This document shows positions 48,031 through 58,969 of a stretch of 64,000 bases of DNA, piece after piece. The stretch's first letter is position 1, and each line of letters opens with the position of its first letter. The stretch covers positions 248,001 through 312,000 of the forward strand of contig JAKJXP020000005.1 of NCBI GenBank assembly GCA_022225965.2. The letters run 5' to 3'. Under the pieces are notes generated by a model. That model ran no database searches and was not told the DNA's origin. It saw nothing but the letters and a program-made list of their open reading frames with translations. A program made the position numbers and the translations under genes. Source of the DNA: Diatrype stigma (taxonomy: Eukaryota > Ascomycota > Sordariomycetes > Xylariales > Diatrypaceae).

Positions 48031-49830
48031 CTCGACCCTGCGCAGCCCGCGCACAATCAGCCCTGCTTAGTGTATTGCCAAGATGCGATTGCGCAAGGGC
48101 TTCCCATGATGTACGATGACATCATGCTCAGAGTGGGATGGGATTTCTTCTACTATGTGATGAGCGTCGAACAGGCGGGCCAGCAGCCATTGCCTAGTTC
48201 GCATCGGTTCTGTGAAGCAGTTATGACCCCCAATATTGTCGCCATTATCACGCGACGAGATCAAGCCAAGCCGAGACGATTGGTGCAAGGGGGTACGATG
48301 GTAACGATGTTGTACAGGGCGTCCAACGGTCCTCTGTATTTTACGTTGCAGCTGCATACAGACTAGCTGCCCCGATGAAGACGATCGGAATCACAACCTT
48401 ACCAAATACCCTGGGCGGGACGTGAGGTCCTCGTCGACCTCCCCCAACTAGCCTAGGCCGATGAAACGCTCCCTCGACTCGGATCTCGACTTTCGGAAGA
48501 TTGGCCGAGACATGGCGTGATTTATCGGGCGATGCTGGGGGATCTTCTTCGTTCCCATTCTAGTTACCTTGTTTGCGGACTCGGGCCACTTCCCGGGTGG
48601 TGTTCATCCCTTCTTCTTGTCAACAACTCAAAGTCAGCCAGTAATAGCGCGCATGTCTGCTTCGTGGCGCTTCGTGATAGGCACAGGGACGCTATACGCA
48701 TTCTAAGAGCTGATCCCTCTGTCCTACTGGTGTGTGTGTTTGTGTGGAAACAGGACCCGGGTGGATGGTCTCTGGGTTGCAGAATACTCCGAAACAGCCA
48801 AGTTTTAAGGCATTCACCCTTTTCGCTCTCCAATGATGATATTTGTATTAACAAAGCGTCCAGTCTCTCTAGACTCAAATACCATGAACCGACATATCCA
48901 TATCATTCGCAACAAGTACTCAAGCGGGGTGAGCGAATGGGATACGATGCTAACAAAGGCACATGTGTACAACCTATTCTTGGTCAGCGCATTTGGCGCT
49001 CGTGGCCGATATCGTTGCCGCAAAGCCGTTACACAAGGTCGCGCTACGAGCGGCAATAAAATCCAGTGGCGCTAATATTCTCTGTGCCCTGCTCCTTGGC
49101 TCGATGACAATGAATAGAGTATCGTGGAAGTTGGCACGATGGCTGTTTTGCGGCAGGATCGACTCCAGCTAGCTCCTTCCATAATCGGCGGCGTCTCTTC
49201 GTATCCTGGGCCATAGCTGCTTCACCCTGGCAATATTATGGTGCGGGAAGCAAGGGGGGTGGACAACGTTACGGCATGCTTTCTCGGTAATTCGGTGTTT
49301 CTTGGCCTAGGGAACGTCGATCACGACTGGGATCACAACAAACCCTCGATTCTAGAGATCGCCGTTAAGCTACTGCGGCCGGTCGGACGCACGTCAGCGG
49401 AAATCTAGCGTTTCAACCCGGACAGCAGAAGGATCAACGATGCGACGATATCCACGTGGTCACGTTGGCGTGACCTACCAGGTGAACTAGAGGCCTAGTG
49501 AAGCGGGAGTCTATAGTGGAATGAGTAATCTTCCGCTTATCGTTTCAACGAGACTTTCCCGAACGATGTTTCAGTGATGGCTTTGTCTGGATAAGCCTAG
49601 AGGACAAGAGGAACTAGCAATATCGCAATCACAGCCTATTCGCTCCATTTTGACGATCGACCAGAGGGACCGCGGATCCGGTATGCTTGTAGGACCTGAC
49701 CACTTGAATATTGAGGACAATGCTATGCTCTAACCACGACTATACCAACTCTACTTTCACACACGCACATGTCCACCCCTTCCCCGCATCGCGTACAACA
49801 GATCGGTTCTATACACGCATCGACCCCTCA
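48031..49830. other. Region with eroded coding-like segments, no intact gene
   Basis: Several stretches read like protein for 50-110 codons and then hit stops. One plus-strand frame runs 48,031-48,366, a second group lies at 48,460-49,075, and the clearest is at 49,238-49,500. None could be joined into a gene with credible introns. The flanking FAH-family gene ends at 49,831 on the opposite strand. Confidence 0.35.
49238..49492 (+). pseudogene. Possible gene fragment broken by stop codons
   Basis: From an ATG at 49,238 the frame reads 57 codons with a soluble-protein-like composition (segment DWDHNKPSILEIAVKLLRPV) to a stop at 49,409. The same frame then stays open and protein-like (NPDSRRINDATISTWSRWRD) until a TAG at 49,490. 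The composition looks more like coding than the surrounding sequence. I do not recognise the family, and random occurrence is not excluded. Confidence 0.25.
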
Positions 49831-51025
49831 CTATTTCTCTTCCTCGAAGACCGAATATAGACTTCCCACATATGGCGTGAGCTCCACCACAAACTCGTCG
49901 CCTTGATGAAGGTAAGACGGTGGCTTCTTGCCGAACCCGACACCGGCCGGCGTGCCCGTGATGATCACCGTCCCTGCTGGCAAGGTGGTGCCTTGAGAGA
50001 GAAAACTCACGAGCTTGGCACAGCTAAAGATCATGTCACTGCTCAGGGTGTTAGCAGGCCATTCCACACGATTCTTCCCTTCCAGTCCAGCCTCCACCCC
50101 CCAACCCCCGGCACTCAACTTACTTCAAAGGCGACGACTGCTGAACTTCGCCATTCTTCAGCCCCCGGATCGTGAACTGGCTCGGGTCCGGCACCAGCGC
50201 CGCCGATACCAGGACGGGCCCCAATGGGCACGATCCGTCGAACCCCTTGGAATACGAGGCCTGCGACTGCGCCAGCTGCGCTTTCCGGCTCGACACGTCG
50301 TTTGCGGCGGTGTAGCCGAGCACGTAGCTCAGCGCGTCCGCCTCACTCACGTTCTTGCACGTCTTGCCGATGACGATGGCCAGCTCCGACTCGTAGTCGG
50401 CGCAGTCGTCGGCCAGGGTGTGCTTCGGGATGACGGTCGGCGCGGGCCACGGGTCGGCCAGAGACGTCGCCGGCTTCCTGCTACGCGTCAGATGGCGGCG
50501 CTCTTCCGATAAGACACGGCGGGGCGAAGCGGTGGTTCCTCTTACATGAACATCATGGGAATGTCCGGAAGCGCCATACCTGCTTCCTTGGCATGGTTCG
50601 CATACTATGTTTCGTCAGTCCCCAACTACACGTAAATGGGAGTGATCGCTCGTGCATGTGTGCTTGAGTGCGTGTGTTCTGTATATGCGGGTCGGTACGT
50701 ACGTTCAGCCCGATACATCTGATCGCCCCGACTTCGCCAGCAGTTAGGGGCGACAGTATCTTGTCGATGGTTTCGACTTTGTCCGTGAGCGATCCAACAT
50801 CTAGCACCGAGGTTCCGGTAAACACGCGCACTTGCACCTCTTCGCCGTTGCGAACCGCCTTGCCAACATCCACCTTGGGGTCGACCGGCTGGCCGATGAG
50901 GCTCGAGCTGCTGTCCCCACGAGGGACGAACCGCACAACACCTGCATAGCAACCCGGTTAGTCATGGATGGCACTGTGACCCATAGTAGGCAATAGACCT
51001 GGTTCCTCATACGTTCAAACGACAT
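49831..51025 (-). CDS. Fumarylacetoacetate hydrolase (FAH)-family protein (290 aa)
   Basis: The CDS is complement(join(49831..50038,50124..50477,50546..50604,50703..50941,51013..51025)), with introns of 85, 68, 98 and 71 nt. The first exon has only 13 nt; splicing at the GTATGAG donor gives the start MSFERVVRFVPRG, which fits the family. Conserved features follow: CIGLNYANHAKEAG, KPATSLADPW, the acidic metal-site motif DYESELAIVIGK, GYTAANDVSSR, GPVLVS, NDMIFS and GTPAGVGFG near the end. This is the FAHD1/acylpyruvase-like type: a Mg2+-dependent C-C or keto-enol hydrolase, decarboxylase or tautomerase, expected to be cytosolic or mitochondrial. It is not the long FAH of tyrosine breakdown, which is about 420 aa. 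The substrate is unknown. Its promoter carries a GTATTTC tandem repeat 7 bp from the start codon. Confidence 0.9.
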
Positions 51026-51031
51026 GTTGTT

Positions 51032-51056
51032 GTATTTCGTATTTCGTATTTCGTAT
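51032..51056 (-). promoter_or_regulatory. GTATTTC tandem repeat immediately upstream of the FAH-family gene
   Basis: Three and a half perfect 7-bp units lie directly upstream of the minus-strand ATG (51,025), so they are in the 5' leader or core promoter. In gene orientation the unit reads GAAATAC. No known factor is assigned. Confidence 0.6.
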
Positions 51057-51305
51057 GATAGGCTTCCTTGGAAAACCGGAAGTAAGAAAGCTCAAGCTAT
51101 GCGGATCAGGCAAAGCCGTTTATGACCAGAAATCGCAAATCGCAAAGGGGAGAGGCTCGCTCTATTCGATGACAGCAGGAGTAATGTGAATGGTGGTCGG
51201 ATTACCCCACGAGTCCGAGAAGTTCAGGGCGCGAAACGAGAGCAGTACATAATATTGCCAATTCGGGGGAAAGCGGGTAAACAGGACATTTGCCGTTATA
51301 ACATC

Positions 51306-51352
51306 CACACCAGTCACCACCAGTCACCAGCCACCAGTCACCAGTCACCAGT
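51306..51352 (+). repeat. CACCAGT minisatellite, about 6 imperfect copies
   Basis: Tandem 7-bp units CACCAGT, with a 3-bp insertion in one unit and a T-to-C change in another. It lies in the upstream flank of the FAH-family gene. Confidence 0.88.
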
Positions 51353-54038
51353 CTTCACTCGATCGCTAAGTAGTAGCGAGAGTGATAGAGCGAGCTAATT
51401 ACCCCGCATCTAAGGCGATCCCACGATGCTTAGTTATCATTATCAAACAAACTTGTAACATGGCCTTCACAAGCTCTAGTAATTTCTCCGGAGGATTACA
51501 TGCGGCGCATTCTGTTTCCTTGCGACTCTTGCGGGCAGTGTGTTACGCAATACCGCAGTCATCGTAGACGACGCTTAACGCCGATCTCGAGATGTCCCGC
51601 GGTTCAAGCTGCTTGCTGGCTTTGGTGGTGGCCCAGTTGGGAATGTCACTTGTACGGATTGGCCAGTAATATCCCGTCTGCGACGCCCCTCGTTATCGCC
51701 GTATAGCGCCGTACATATGCTCCTCGGCCATAGATGAAACGCCGAGAAGGCCGAGACCACCCGAGACCATCACGGCAGCTCCTCTGATCTAGTTAGATCA
51801 CGTACACCCGCACACGTCACTGTGTGGTAGCAATTGCTCCGAGCCGAGTCTCTTGCCGCTATTTAGATCGTATTAATAAAACCCCCCGCGGCTGAACTTG
51901 CCTGCCCTTCCCTCCAGCCAACAACCGCGCCATTCTCTCCGGCTTCATTGGTTATATGATACACCCAGAACATTACATCGTCGGTTCCTGTAAACGGCTT
52001 TGGGGACGACTTGACTGGCTGTTTATGATTACTTTTTCCCGAATGCCGAGGTGAACAATTCCTACTTGGAGAAGCCCGGCATGCCCATTTCAGTATACCT
52101 AAATGCTTAGATTTTGTGACCTCTGAGTAAATATAACGAGCCAGTACTATATAGCTATACAGCACTAATCAAATACGTAATGAACGTAATGCGAGGCCAC
52201 GACGGCGGCCAACCCAATGCAGAAGCGGCAACCAGCAAACCACGCCACTGAACTGGACGAACGCATGCAAGGAACCAGTAGCGAGGCGACGCCGCATGTT
52301 GCATTCCGGACGCCTCGCTTGCACGGTTCTGAAGAACCACGCATCTTAACAGTCCCTATAGCAGAGGAGCAGCCAGTGTCGCAACCGAATAGTGGCAATT
52401 GCTACACATATATGCAGGTAGCTATGCCTTCGGCTGCTTGGGTATGTACATGTACAAGTATAAGATGTGTTTTAAGGGGGCGGGGCGTGATCCGGGCCCG
52501 AATGCCACCATCACGAGCCCGGCGTAGCAGGTAGACTAGCTAACGATTTGCAATATCCATCAACTTAGGGTCAACTGGTGGTATAGAGTCTACCAAGGTG
52601 AGAGATGCCGCATTCAATGTAACGAACAGTGTAGGGATAGCCAGGGAAGAGGATGGTTGACTTGCTATCGAGGTACCTATGCACCTACTGGGTACATAGT
52701 TCAGTAATGTGCCCATGGGCATCCTTGATCTAATGGTACATGTACCTAATTGTCCGTCGGCTCCTGATGGTTGTGTACAAGACCCATTGTACATTATTGC
52801 CCAGGCAGATAGATACACACCTATTCCATGTACCTACCTAAGCAGACAAGAGACGACCAGACTGGACACCAGGATTAAAGCACGGAAGGAAGCGAGCTTA
52901 CCCCCAAGGTTCGTTCTCCTGCTGCATTGGGAAACGCAGGAATCCCTCGGAGAGTTTACAGCACATGGCAGTCAGGGTCCAGACACCTGGGGAAGCATAG
53001 CATGCAAGGATGGGCTAGCATCGTTAAGGCTGTGGTTTGTTCCTGGATCTACCGTTACGTCATGTCAGATCAGGAATCAGCCGCACAACCCTGCGCCATG
53101 TCCATGTCTCCTGCTTCAAGATCTCCGTCGATCAGTCTGCCAATCAAGTTCTCCCCTTACCCATGGAACACTAAAATTGCATGAGGCTCGGCCGACACAT
53201 GGCTACGGGTAACGTCAGCAACCAGTTGTTCTATTGGTGAAACACGATGTCAACATTGACCCGTAAATGGATAGAAGGTAGTTTGTAGTGTATTGTCTGC
53301 CCGCTTGACCTATTAGTCAGCAAAAAGGGGTCAACACTGCCAGGTATCTGGCTGTTGAGCTGCTCCTGGGTAGGGGGCTATGAACGTGAAGTATTTTGAT
53401 ACTGATGTTTCATGACTTCCATGCCGAGGTACCTTTCTTGCAGTCCATAGCGTCGAACATGTAAGGCGAAAGGGGTGGGTAGTTACTCAATTACCAAGAG
53501 GTATGGCCGCCTGAGGGCGGTGATTAGCGACTGCCAACGGTGTAGAAGGGATAGTACCGTACCGTCACCAGATCTAATAAACCCAGAGACTTGAGTGTCA
53601 GGAGTCCCACGATACTTTAGAATATGAATAGCATATACACAGAAATTTGATTATCGCGGTGGTGTACTATGTGGTCCAGAGATGGATCTTGTTGTGACAG
53701 AGTTCTCTAGGTAGCAAGGGCTATGCTAGAAACTGCGATGTTCAAACATGAACCATGTCTGGAAAACATGTATCAAAGAAAGAGACTTTGCCGTCCTATT
53801 GATAGAGGACAGAAAGGTATGTACATAAGTCTGTATATAAAGGCTTGTCTTACAGCGGAATCAGGAGGTCGACTCTGCTTGCTAGAGGTTGTCTCGGCAG
53901 ATTTGACCAGGTATACATATATATATACACAGGAATTCACTGCAATACATAGCTTGGTAACTTACAGGTAGATATTGTGCTTATTCCCTATCGCTCGCGT
54001 CCATCTGAAGCCTTTGTTAAATCGTAGACGCAATGAAC

Positions 54039-54048
54039 TACCTAGGTA
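54039..54048. repeat. TACCTAGGTA palindrome
   Basis: Exact copy of the dispersed 10-bp palindrome, in the flank of the small basic protein gene. Confidence 0.8.
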
Positions 54049-54733
54049 CCAATGGTTGCTAGGCATATCGCGTTGCTGTGTACTGCCTATAAGCCAACCT
54101 AGGCTGGCAACTAATCAGATTCATGCCAATGTATGTCGTTCTCTGCCATATTGCAGTGCATATCAACCAGATATTATTCAACGCGTTATGTTTAGGACTT
54201 GCCTATGTGCAGTCTCGCGTTTTCTTAGGCTTACGGTTCCTAGTCACGTCTTGTCTACCCACCTCAACATATCCAACCTTTACTGCCACCACCTTCCTGC
54301 CTGATCGATTTAACTCGTAGTTGTTAGCTACATCAAATCGATTCCTACATCATATCATCCTTGATTAAAAAGCTCTACGTCTCGTGACAAACACCAAACA
54401 AGCCAAGTTCCAGAGTAAGTACTTTGCGGTCTCCATGTGGTCTCTTTCCATCATAAACGATCAATGCGACGAGCCTTGATCATTCCAACACTGGTGATCT
54501 TTGCCGTCGCCTTTTACTTTCCACTCTTGCATTGCATACACCTTGTCGCCGTCGACCTCCCCAAGTCCAGCCTTTAGGACACGTCGGCAGCTACGTGCAA
54601 TCCACAGCCTTCACAGCCAAACTTTCCATCAACACAAAGAGTCATTAATCACTTCATCACAGTAGTCAACACGCCTGGAATCCTCTGACAATCTCCACAG
54701 AACAAACAGCACAACCCACGCAACACCGCAGAC

Positions 54734-55657
54734 ATGGCGCCCAGTCAATCCGAGGCAACCAACAGAGAGGGCCCAGCCCCAGACGGTGATGTCGCCGTCA
54801 CCCCCGGCGAGCTGAAGCTCATGATGTCCGTGTTCCGCAACACCACGCGGACTGGTAAACCTTGGATCGGAGGTACCGTCAACTGGGGCACCGTTTCCCA
54901 AGAGCTGGGACTCAAGGCTGGCAAGACAGCCAGAGACCGTATGAGCCAGGTACGTTTCCTTTCCTTCTAACCCATCCCCTGCCATTCCGATTGGGGCTGG
55001 ACATGCCTATCCTCATCGTCGCAACTTCCACTTCCTTTTGCTGTTGCTTTCCTCCGGGTCAGGCATATACGCATGCATTCGTGCATGGCCAAGTACTTCG
55101 TACCGCCAATTTCACCTCGTCTGTCCCTGACACCTACTTCCTACACACGGGGTTAGGGTTTCCCCATCTGAATCTTCATTTGCCATCATACAAGCAGATA
55201 CAGAAGCGCAATACGAGTCTCTCCCGATGTGAATTTAGCTAACAAAGAGTGTCCTAGGTCAGCAAGGTAAATGCTTCATTCACGTAACATGGCAATGGTA
55301 GATACCTATCTAATGTCGATACAGAAATTCGGCCTGTTCGAAGCTGAGGATCCCGCCCCCGCCGCCGACGCTGCAGCTGCCCCGGCCCCGAAGACCAAGA
55401 AGGCAGACGCGGCCCCGAAGACCAAGAAGGCAGACGCTGCCCCCAAGGCTAAGGCCAAGAAGGGCAAAGGCAAGCGCCCTGCTGAAGACGATGAGGCTGA
55501 CGACAAACCTGGCAACAACGACCACGGCGAAGGCGATACCGGCGATGCCGGCGAATCCGGCAATGCCGGCAATGACGGCAATGATGCCAGCGATGACAAC
55601 AAGGAAGATACTAAGAAGCCGCGCGTTAAGAAATCCAAGCGTGTCAAGTCGGAGTAG
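54734..55657 (+). CDS. Small protein with Myb/SANT-like N-terminus and Lys/Ala-rich tail (185 aa)
   Basis: The proposed CDS is join(54734..54949,55258..55266,55325..55657). The middle exon is only 9 nt (codes Val-Ser-Lys), flanked by a CTAAC branch point and CCTAG acceptor on one side and a GTAAAT donor on the other. Without it the frame is still open and the protein is 182 aa. Residues about 22-75 (VTPGELKLMMSVFRNTT ... VNWGTVSQELGL) look like the helical Myb/SANT-like module found in many small fungal nuclear proteins. The tail has three near-repeats of KTKKADAAPK, then an acidic Asp/Gly/Asn-rich part with GNAGND-type repeats, and ends in the basic KKPRVKKSKRVKSE. A nuclear, chromatin-associated role is likely but is inference. 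Confidence 0.8.
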
Positions 55658-56894
55658 TCCTGCTATGCGACATCCAATCTCAAGCCGTGGGAGGACCGGA
55701 GACCAGTAGGTTGGCCTAGGTAGAGTGGGCTTTAGTTGCTTTCATCTCGACAGGAAGGAGCAGAAGGAGGCATACAGCTTTGACGCCTGAGGAGATGATG
55801 ACAAGGGAGTGTTGGCAATGTTGATATCTTGGCTCTTCTGGTAGTTGACGACGGGGATTGCGTTACATGTTACATGCGCAAGTAGGCCATTCTGAACGCT
55901 AGGATAGGCATTCGGAACTTTTGTGCCTCAGATCATGAGGTCCTTCTAGTAACTAGGATCAGTCACCCTGCAAAGGGCCAACATGCTGAGGCTTTCGTGC
56001 ATCCTTGATGTTTTCTTAGTGACATGCCTGTTTCAAGATGTTGCATGTGCGCACATCTATATAGATTCCTTGACTGTTATTGCTTGTTTAGTTTGATCGA
56101 ATTATGATAAGTAGAGATAGAATCATACGTGGCTGGGCTACGGTGTACGTTCTTTGATCTAGGTAGTATGCCTGCCCCTTTACCGTGTTTACACAGCTAC
56201 CCCAAAAGAGTCAGATCGCAGAACCGCCGACCCATTGTTACATATGTATGATCCATGTGTGCTGAATCACATCTTAGAATCTAAAACTTAGATCCCGTAA
56301 AGATCAATAAGTATAGTAGAAATGAGCTGGCATCGCTACATCACATCCCCCAATTGACCAGCCCGTAAACCTCAGATATGTGCTACTTCGCCAATCTAGG
56401 CTCCTTCCTGGGGTTCGGTAAGTGCTCCCAATGGCCAGCGTTGCTCTCTTCGACTGCCGAATGCAGGATCTTGCGAGCTTTCGCGGGGTCAATTGCAACT
56501 ACAGAGGAATGCAAGCAAGTACGACGTCGATCACGCAGGACCCCGCCGATGCTACCAATTGGATAAACAAACATCCCTAAGGCTTCCAATACAATCTACG
56601 ACTCTAGCCCTTTGCCGGCTGGTTCTGCTTGTTACAGGGCGCGGGGATGTTCATATGCTTGCTGAATATGAACGGATGACCCGGCATGATATGAACTTCC
56701 GAAGGTATTATTTTTTTGAGACTGACTTATGAGCCAAAGTATAAGATTCGAGCTAACTGGAAGCCAAGTACGAGCCAGAAGTAGGTTTGGGCCGATTCGA
56801 TCTCTTCTATCTATTCTTCTAGAGCCATTCATCCTTTAATCATCACCCGCCGACTTACATCGCATTTCTCACCTGCTACACAACAACAAAAACA
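55658..56894. other. Intergenic region, no gene recognised
   Basis: This is AT-moderate sequence with only short frames, holding the 3' flank of the preceding gene and the promoter of the aldolase-family gene. Confidence 0.4.
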
Positions 56895-58357
56895 ATGTCT
56901 CCATCGGCAATTCCTATCCATGGGGAGTCGGATAATGCTCTCGGCGAGACCGTCGCCGCCGTCGCTGATGGCTCGGCCGCCGCGCTGTCTTCGAAGCAGC
57001 AGCAGCAGTACGCAAGCGGGGATCCGCGTCTGGCCACCATGGACGAAGAGGTAGAACAAGCGCCTCGGTTTGACGACCCGTACGAGGAGCGTCGTTATCT
57101 GAAGCACCGCCTCGCCATTGCCTTCCGCATCTTCGCCCAACTCGACCTTGCGGAGAGCATCGCGGGCCACATCACGCTGAGGGACCCTGTGGATCCTAAT
57201 TCCTTCTGGGTGAACCCCTTTGGTTCGTTGATGTCTTTATCTAAGTCTCATGCAATGATAAAAAGCAGCATATGCTTTGGTGGGCACTATTGAATATTTA
57301 GCTTATAGGCATAATAGGTATGCACTTCTCGCTGATCCGCGACGAGGACCTTATCCGCGTGGACCACAATGGAAAGGTGGTCGAAGGGGGCAAGAACAAG
57401 CGGCTCAATGTTGGTAAGTCAATAATAACAATGTACACAAGCGCAACAGAAAGATTCCACCACCACCGCCACTAATGGCAGATCCCCCCTTTCCCCCCCT
57501 TTCCCCCCCTTTTGCTCCTTTCCCCACATCCCATCAAAGACGAAGGAGGCTAGGCTAATAGATGTTGAAACCCCCACGCAACTATATACACAGCTGCCTA
57601 CGCTATTCACGCGGAGATACACAAAGCGCGGCCGGACGTGTTGTGCGCGGCGCACTCGCACAGCCTGCACGGGCGGGCCATGAGCGCGACAGGGCGCGCG
57701 CTCGACATGCTGACTCAGGACTTCTGCGTGTTCTGGAACGACCACGTGCTGTACGAGAACTTCGGGGGTCTCGTGCTGGCGCCCGAAGAGGGCCAGAAGA
57801 TCGCCGCCTGCCTCGGGGGCAAGAAGGTCGCGCTCCTCGCCAACCGTACGTACACTGACTTACCTGCTGGCTGAGCCCCTGATTCAGTGATCCCGTTCTC
57901 CCCAAGAAGGAGGGAAGAGAGAGAAGAAGGAAGACAAAGGCCTATAAGATCTCCTATACAAAATCACACTCCTAAGCCATGATGCCATCCCCCCCTCCCC
58001 CCCTTTTCCCTTCATTCCGACCCAGCGCCAAGACCATCTAAGAAGAGGGAACTCGCTAACCCTAGCTTTGTTGTATGATCCGTAGACGGCATCCTAGCGG
58101 CCGGCCCAACGATCGAGGCTACCGTTGCCTGGTTCGTGATGTTCGAGAAGTGCTGCCAGATCCAGCTGCTGGCGGACGCGAGCAGCGCCGGCACCGGGAA
58201 GCCGCTCAATACGATCGGCGAGCGGGAGGCGCGCGCCGCGTGGGAGGCCGTGGGGACGCGGGGCAACGGGTACTTCCAAGCGCTGCCCCTGTTCCAGGTC
58301 GCGGAGCGCGAGTTCGGCGAGCAGAGCTATCTGGGCAGAGGGCTGGAGGCGCTGTAG
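56895..58357 (+). CDS. Class II aldolase/adducin N-terminal domain protein (315 aa)
   Basis: The CDS is join(56895..57222,57318..57413,57594..57845,58086..58357), with introns of 95, 180 and 240 nt. After a low-complexity leader (residues 1-50, with a Gln run) the class II aldolase/adducin fold begins: HRLAIAFRIFAQLDL, then GHITLRDP and NPFGMHFSLIRDEDLI. Next come the metal-binding HSHSLHGRA and, across the last splice, LLANHGILAAGPT with the third metal His. The three His groups match L-fuculose-phosphate-aldolase-type zinc sites, so it could be an aldolase or an epimerase-like enzyme. Fungal members are mostly uncharacterised. The second and third introns contain C-run blocks (57,484-57,509 and about 57,989-58,003). 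The gene converges on the BBE-type oxidase gene, 612 bp away. Confidence 0.9.
57484..57509 (+). repeat. C6-TTT-C7-TTT-C7 block inside an intron
   Basis: Three evenly spaced C runs lie in the second intron of the aldolase-family gene, with a fourth shorter run near 57,522. The minus strand is a G-quadruplex-type motif. Confidence 0.85.
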
Positions 58358-58969
58358 TAAAGGAGTGTATGGGGTGCCGTAGCTCGGTACATAGCTGGTA
58401 ATTACATAATAGCTGCCTGGATGGGCCAAGAGTTGGCTTGGATGGGATTGGTGCGAGAGTGATGTGGCAGCTTCCCCCTTTTTTTTTCTGTAAGGGAGAC
58501 AAAGAAATGAAGACGCCGAATTATACGAGAGTTCAGGCAATTAAGACCTGAAGACACGACAAGACGTAACAAATGGCAAAGGTCATCTGCACACCATGTA
58601 AGCCTTACCCAGAGAGAGTAAAGGGGCAAAGTACACTACGTGAAGAGAAACGTGAAATCGTACTTGTGGATCATGTTATATCAATTTGGCCGTCTATTCG
58701 TTGGAATATCAAGATTGGGTGATTTTCTACGGCCAATAGGCTAGCATACCGGAGGAGGCCCTTGCCACTAGGATAACAATCAGTAGTTTAATACAGTTGT
58801 GGATATGGTAAATAAATAGTTACGGGCTAATTACAGTCGGAAACAATCTTTAGTTTGGTGTTCGCGGATAGATCCGGGACACAGGTCAAGAACTGGCCAG
58901 TGTGGAATTATTCAATTTGAAGTATCAATTACTGACTCCGCCTCTCTTATCTTCGATGTCTGACATGAG
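58358..58969. other. Convergent intergenic region
   Basis: This contains the 3' flanks of two converging genes. A run of T lies at about 58,480-58,488. No gene was seen. Confidence 0.45.

Larger units (their letters stand above)
51057..54733. other. Intergenic region, about 3.7 kb, no gene recognised
   Basis: It holds a CACCAGT minisatellite (51,306-51,352) and a TACCTAGGTA palindrome (54,039-54,048). Frames reach 167 codons (52,709-53,212) without recognisable motifs. The promoter of the next gene is at the right end. Confidence 0.45.

Noticed and set aside
52709..53212. 167-codon frame upstream of the small basic protein gene
   Set aside because: No motif, no bias and no supporting context. 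Treated as chance.
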